From: JAFIEN01 sp051859505
GTDB taxonomy: Bacteria; Pseudomonadota; Alphaproteobacteria; Rhodobacterales; Rhodobacteraceae
Direction: 5' to 3'
Length of the DNA stretch: 29,510 bases
Assembly (NCBI GenBank): GCA_051859505.1
Contig: JBHYFN010000046.1
Coordinates: 1-29,510 of the forward strand
Positions within the stretch are counted from its first letter, which is position 1. The number at the start of each line of letters is the position of its first letter. Under the pieces are notes generated by a model. That model was not told where the DNA came from, did not search any database, and saw only the letters and a list, made by a program, of their open reading frames with translations. A program made the position numbers and the translations under genes. Shown one piece after another: positions 26,013-29,510 of this stretch.

Positions 26013-26612
26013 TCATCCGCCCTCCAGCATCCGAAGCCGTTGCGAAAGCTCGGCCCGTTCCATCACGACCATGGCGATCAGGACGACCAGGAAGGCCGGG
26101 ATCGCCGACAGGATCCTGGGATCGGCGGGGCGGGCCGCGGCCGTCTCGATCCAGATCAACGCGGCGGCCGCCAGCGAACAGAACAGCCAGAGCGCCCCGA
26201 ACAGCGCCACCCGCCGCCAGAAGACCCGCCGCAGCTGCCGGGCCTGCGCCGCCTTGCCGCCGCGCGGGCGCCGTGCCGCGGGGGTGGCGCGCTCGCCCTC
26301 TTCCAGATGGATCTCGCCCCTGCGATAGGCCCGCAGACGGGCGCGCAGCACCCAGATCTCGTAGACCAGAACGACCGGAAGGGCGAGGACGAGAAGCACC
26401 GTCAGCCAGAACAGGTCCATCTCCTGCGTGACGCGCAGCGACAGGCCCATCGACCCGCCCAGGACATGGATCGCCCCGACCACCAGCAACGCGCCCAGGA
26501 CAACGCCCACCTCGCGCAGGAAAGCGGCCCAGGCCTGGAGGGGCGTCTGGGGCGCCAGTTTCGCCCCCTTTCCGCCCGTCCTGCGCGCTGGCCCGGCCAT
26601 GGTCGCCATCAT
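26013..26612 (-). CDS. Four-helix membrane protein of unknown function in the pyrimidine ABC operon
   Basis: About 199 aa from the ATG at 26612 (MMATMAGPARR); a GTG at 26636, directly after the ATPase stop, would add 8 residues. Four hydrophobic segments are visible: near VGVVLGALLVVGAIHVLGG, FWLTVLLVLALPVVLVYEIW, VALFGALWLFCSLAAAALIW and ILSAIPAFLVVLIAMVV. Between helices 2 and 3 is a basic loop (ARLRAYRRGEIHLEEGERAT ... ARRPRGGKAAQARQLRR), probably cytoplasmic. No family recognised. Its place between ATPase and permease genes suggests an accessory of the transporter or of pyrimidine metabolism. Confidence 0.75.
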   Translation of the reverse strand: MMATMAGPARRTGGKGAKLAPQTPLQAWAAFLREVGVVLGALLVVGAIHVLGGSMGLSLRVTQEMDLFWLTVLLVLALPVVLVYEIWVLRARLRAYRRGEIHLEEGERATPAARRPRGGKAAQARQLRRVFWRRVALFGALWLFCSLAAAALIWIETAAARPADPRILSAIPAFLVVLIAMVVMERAELSQRLRMLEGG

Positions 26613-26636
26613 CCCCTGCACCAAAGCCGGCCCCAC

Positions 26637-27446
26637 TCAGTCATCGACATGCCCCGCCCGCAGCCCTTCACGGACGCGATGGGCGATCTCGATGAATTCG
26701 GGGGTGTCGCGGATATCGAGCGGGCGTTCGCGCGGCAGCGGGCTGTCGATCACATCGGTGATCCGGCCCGGGCGCGGCGACATGACGACGATCCGGGTGG
26801 ACAGATAGACCGCCTCGGGGATGGAATGGGTGACAAAGCCGATGGTCTTGCCCGTCCGGTCCCACAGCCGCAAAAGCTCTTCGTTCAGCCGGTCGCGGAC
26901 GATTTCATCCAGCGCGCCAAAGGGTTCGTCCATCAACAGGATATCGGCATCGAAGGCCAGCGCGCGGGCGATCGAGGCGCGCTGCTGCATGCCGCCCGAC
27001 AATTGCCAGGGGTATTTCTTCTCGAACCCCGCCAGATCGACCAGGTCCAGCACCCGCGCCACCCGCTCGGCCTGTTCCGCCCGCGAAAACCCCATGATTT
27101 CAAGCGGGAGGCGGATGTTGCCGCCGATGGTCCGCCAGGGATAAAGGCCCGCGGCCTGAAACACATAGCCATAGGCCCGCGCGCGGCGGGCCGCGTCGGG
27201 CGTCATGCCGTTGACGCTGAGCGTGCCGCCTGTCGGCGTCTCGAGCCCCGCGATGCAGCGCAGGAAGGTGGTCTTGCCACAGCCCGAAGGCCCGATGAAG
27301 CTGACGAAATCGCCCTTGTCGATGGTCAGGTTCACATCGCGCAGCGCCTGCACCGGGCCGTCGCCGGTTTCGAACACAAGGTCCAGGGCGCGGGCCTCGA
27401 TCACCGGGGAGGGGCTGTCGGTCAGGGCGGCGGGGGCGGTGCTCAT
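26637..27446 (-). CDS. ABC transporter ATP-binding protein, pyrimidine-type (SsuB/TauB family)
   Basis: 269-aa ATPase. Walker A GPSGCGKTT, Q-loop VFQAAGLYPW, signature LSGGMQQRASIARAL, Walker B ILLMDEPFGALD, switch histidine FVTHSIPEAVYLS, as in the nitrate/sulfonate/taurine/pyrimidine group. The ATG at 27446 has AAGG eight bases upstream; the frame open to 27803 is the antisense of the neighbour. It should power the two permeases downstream. Confidence 0.94.
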   Translation of the reverse strand: MSTAPAALTDSPSPVIEARALDLVFETGDGPVQALRDVNLTIDKGDFVSFIGPSGCGKTTFLRCIAGLETPTGGTLSVNGMTPDAARRARAYGYVFQAAGLYPWRTIGGNIRLPLEIMGFSRAEQAERVARVLDLVDLAGFEKKYPWQLSGGMQQRASIARALAFDADILLMDEPFGALDEIVRDRLNEELLRLWDRTGKTIGFVTHSIPEAVYLSTRIVVMSPRPGRITDVIDSPLPRERPLDIRDTPEFIEIAHRVREGLRAGHVDD

Positions 27447-27471
27447 CGGGGCGCCTTGCCGGGGTTGCGGA

Positions 27472-27834
27472 TCAGGGGCATGGGCGCAGCTCGTGATGCA
27501 TGGAAAGCCTGTCGGTGGGGACGATGGTAAAGCCCTCCTCGCCCCGAAGCGGGCTGATCGTGTAGCTGTCGGTCCAGCTCTCGCCCTCGCCCGAGCACAG
27601 CACGTCGATCTGCCAACGGCCCTCGCCAAGGCCGGCGATCCGCGTGATCGGGCAGGTGCTTTCCCAGCGCTCGATCCGATCCGGGGCAAGGAGAAAGACC
27701 ATGTCGGTATCCGAGGCCCGGCCCGCGGCCCGGGCGCAGCCGCCCGCGTCGCCATAGATCCCGCGGATCGGAGTGTCCTGCGCGGCCGCCGCGCTTGCGG
27801 CAAGCAGGCCGAGGACGGTCAGCGCCTTGCGCAT
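27472..27834 (-). CDS. Small secreted protein with four cysteines, unknown function
   Basis: 120 aa. A signal peptide is clear (MRKALTVLGLLAASAAAA, cleavage before QDTPIRG). The mature ~100 residues have four cysteines (GGCARA, STCPIT, VLCSGE, RPCP), suggesting two disulfides, and a periplasmic site. The start sits three bases after the dihydropyrimidinase stop with AGGGG overlapping that stop, so it is translated from the same message. I recognised no domain; it could be a conserved hypothetical periplasmic protein unrelated to pyrimidines that rides in the operon. Confidence 0.8.
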   Translation of the reverse strand: MRKALTVLGLLAASAAAAQDTPIRGIYGDAGGCARAAGRASDTDMVFLLAPDRIERWESTCPITRIAGLGEGRWQIDVLCSGEGESWTDSYTISPLRGEEGFTIVPTDRLSMHHELRPCP

Positions 27835-27837
27835 CCC

Positions 27838-29292
27838 CTAGACCCCGCTGGCCGGAATGCCCGTCCGCTCGACCGGGCGGGGGGCGGTCAGCTCCTTCCA
27901 TGTCGAGAGCGCCCGGTTGACCGGTGCCTGCGCGGGGCGGGGCACGAATTCCCCGTGGCCTTCCTGCGTGCGGATCTCGCCGTCATGCACGGCGACATGG
28001 CCACGCGTCAGGGTGAACCGGGGCAGGCCCTTCACGTGATGGCCCTCGAAGACATTGTAATCGATGGCCGATTGCTGGGCGCCTGCCGTGATCGTCTTTT
28101 CCTTCGCCGGATCCCAGACCACCAGATCGGCATCCGCGCCCACGGCCACGGCCCCCTTGCGGGGATAGCAGTTCAGGATCTTGGCGATATTCGTGCTGGT
28201 CACGGCCACGAATTCGTTCATCGTCAGCCGCCCCGTCGCCACCCCATGCGTCCAGAGCATCGGCATCCGGTCCTCAAGCCCCCCGGTGCCATTCGGGATC
28301 CTGGTGAAATCGCCAAGGCCAAAGCGTTTCTGTTCCGTGGTGAACGAGCAGTGATCCGTCGCCACAACCGACAGCGATCCCGCCTGCAGGCCTGCCCAAA
28401 GGCTGTCCTGATGGCGTTTGTCGCGGAACGGGGGCGACATGACGCGGCGGGCGGCGTGGTCCCAGTCGGGGTGGCGGTATTCGCTGTCGTCAAGGGTCAG
28501 GTGCTGGATCAGCGGCTCGCCCCAGACGCGCTTGCCCTGCTGGCGCGCGCGGCGGATCGCCTCGTGGCTTTCCTCGCAAGAGGTGTGGACAACGTAAAGC
28601 GGCACGCCGGCCATGTCGGCGATCATGATGGCGCGGTTGGTGGCCTCGCCCTCGACCTGGGGGGGCCTCGAATAGGCATGGGCCTCGGGGCCGGTATTGC
28701 CCTCGGCCATCAGCTTGCGCTGAAGTTCCGCCACCACATCGCCGTTCTCGGCATGGACCATCGCCACGCCGCCCAGCTCGGCCAGCCGCGAGAACGAGGC
28801 ATAAAGCTCATCGTCATTGACCATGAGCGCGCCCTTGTAGGCCATGAAATGCTTGAAGCTGGTGATGCCCTTGTCGATCACCTTGGGCATGTCGTCAAAG
28901 ACCTGCTCGCCCCACCAGGTGACGGCCATGTGGAAGGAATAGTCGCAGGTCGCGCGGGTGGACTTGTTGTGCCACATCGTCAGCCCGTCCAGCAGCGACT
29001 GGCCCGGGTTGGGCAGGACGAAATCCACCACCATCGTCGTGCCGCCCGACAAGGCCGCCCGGGTGCCGCTTTCGAAATCGTCGGCGGAATAGGTGCCCAT
29101 GAAGGGCATCTCGAGATGGGTATGCGGGTCGATCCCGCCGGGCATGACGTAACAGCCCGTGGCGTCCAGTTCCGTATCGCCCTTCAGCCCCGGCCCGATG
29201 GCCGCGATCCGCCCGCCCTCGATCAGGATGTCGGCGGCATAGGTCAGGTCATGGGTGACGATGGTGCCGTTCTTGATGACAGTTGTGGGCAT
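27838..29292 (-). CDS. hydA: Dihydropyrimidinase (D-hydantoinase)
   Basis: 484-aa zinc amidohydrolase that opens dihydrouracil or dihydrothymine to the N-carbamoyl-beta-amino acid, second step of reductive pyrimidine breakdown. Metal ligands are all present: H57 and H59 (GGIDPHTHLE), carbamylated lysine K147 (TSFKHFMAYKG), H180 (VHAENGD), H236 (VVHTSCEE) and D313 (VATDHC). The ATG has GAGGAG 7 bases upstream. It heads the minus-strand operon with a pyrimidine-type ABC importer. Dihydropyrimidine dehydrogenase and beta-ureidopropionase genes are not in the window and may lie beyond its right edge. Confidence 0.95.
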   Translation of the reverse strand: MPTTVIKNGTIVTHDLTYAADILIEGGRIAAIGPGLKGDTELDATGCYVMPGGIDPHTHLEMPFMGTYSADDFESGTRAALSGGTTMVVDFVLPNPGQSLLDGLTMWHNKSTRATCDYSFHMAVTWWGEQVFDDMPKVIDKGITSFKHFMAYKGALMVNDDELYASFSRLAELGGVAMVHAENGDVVAELQRKLMAEGNTGPEAHAYSRPPQVEGEATNRAIMIADMAGVPLYVVHTSCEESHEAIRRARQQGKRVWGEPLIQHLTLDDSEYRHPDWDHAARRVMSPPFRDKRHQDSLWAGLQAGSLSVVATDHCSFTTEQKRFGLGDFTRIPNGTGGLEDRMPMLWTHGVATGRLTMNEFVAVTSTNIAKILNCYPRKGAVAVGADADLVVWDPAKEKTITAGAQQSAIDYNVFEGHHVKGLPRFTLTRGHVAVHDGEIRTQEGHGEFVPRPAQAPVNRALSTWKELTAPRPVERTGIPASGV

Positions 29293-29510
29293 GTCATTCT
29301 CCTCGACAGCCGGCAGCTTCGCTACCGGGAATGATTGGCAAGTCGCGGAGCGAGTTATACGCCGCTGCCATGACTGACTTTGGGCCAAGTGCGCAATGGT
29401 GTTGGATCAACGTCCGAATGAGATGATCCCCTACTTCAGTCTGATTTCTTCGCTCTTCGCAAAGGTCCGTTCCGCCGAGGTAGAGATTTGCACCTGTCCA
29501 GTAACCTCTG
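29293..29510. other. Unassigned right-end region upstream of dihydropyrimidinase
   Basis: About 220 bases, visibly less GC-rich than the genes around it. On the minus strand one frame stays open from the window edge to a TGA at 29294-29296, one base before the hydA ATG (about 71 codons); it lacks the usual G/C third positions, so it is doubtful as a gene end. On the plus strand an ATG at 29396 is open to the edge. Neither translation resembles a family I know. It should contain the hydA promoter or the end of an upstream gene. Confidence 0.3.

Noticed and set aside
25596..29334. Long plus-strand frames (25596-27530 and 27205-29334)
   Set aside because: They are antisense to the pyrimidine transporter and dihydropyrimidinase genes; low-complexity basic translations.

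Overview
The window looks like chromosomal DNA from an alphaproteobacterium, most likely of the Rhodobacteraceae/Paracoccaceae type. It has high GC, strong G/C preference at third codon positions (which creates long antisense shadow frames), many ABC importers for sugars and nucleobases, and tightly overlapping operons. No rRNA, tRNA, CRISPR array or intact mobile element was seen. Family calls come from reading the translations by eye; no database was searched.

Layout. (1) 2-2861, +: the end of a sugar ABC importer (ATPase cut by the window edge, RbsC-type permease) followed by a D-galactonate dehydratase-like enolase-superfamily enzyme. (2) 2862-5021: a decayed zone with a UvrD/HelD-type helicase truncated after its first motifs (-) and a remnant of an IS5-family transposase (+). 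(3) 5022-6680, -: Na/Pi-cotransporter family protein with a PhoU-like tail. (4) 6911-15649: a LacI-family regulator (-) divergent from a five-gene + operon: substrate-binding protein, two permeases, GH38 alpha-mannosidase and MalK-type ATPase. Two LacI-like operators lie in the divergent gap. An intrinsic terminator with a triplicated 3' arm follows the binding-protein gene. The genes together suggest import of mannose-containing oligosaccharides and their cleavage in the cytoplasm.

(5) 15809-22679, +: the most unusual region. It holds a stand-alone coiled-coil protein, a MurE-like ligase lacking the UDP-sugar-binding N-terminal domain, a SAM methyltransferase, a two-headed GT2+GT4 glycosyltransferase, and a TupA-like ATP-grasp ligase with an N-terminal acylphosphatase-like domain. 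Two ATP-dependent amide-bond ligases beside glycosyltransferase and methyltransferase domains suggest a surface glycan or glycopeptide decorated with amino acids. This is an inference from context; no substrate can be read from the sequence.

(6) 22798-29292, -: a pyrimidine-degradation/uptake operon read from right to left: dihydropyrimidinase, a small secreted protein, ABC ATPase, a four-helix membrane protein of unknown role, two permeases and an NMT1/THI5-type binding protein, ending in a strong GC hairpin terminator. The last ~220 bases are less GC-rich and unassigned.

A recurring oddity is short tandem repeats with 15-bp (three loci) or 13-bp (one locus) units; three of the four loci lie in or next to region 5.
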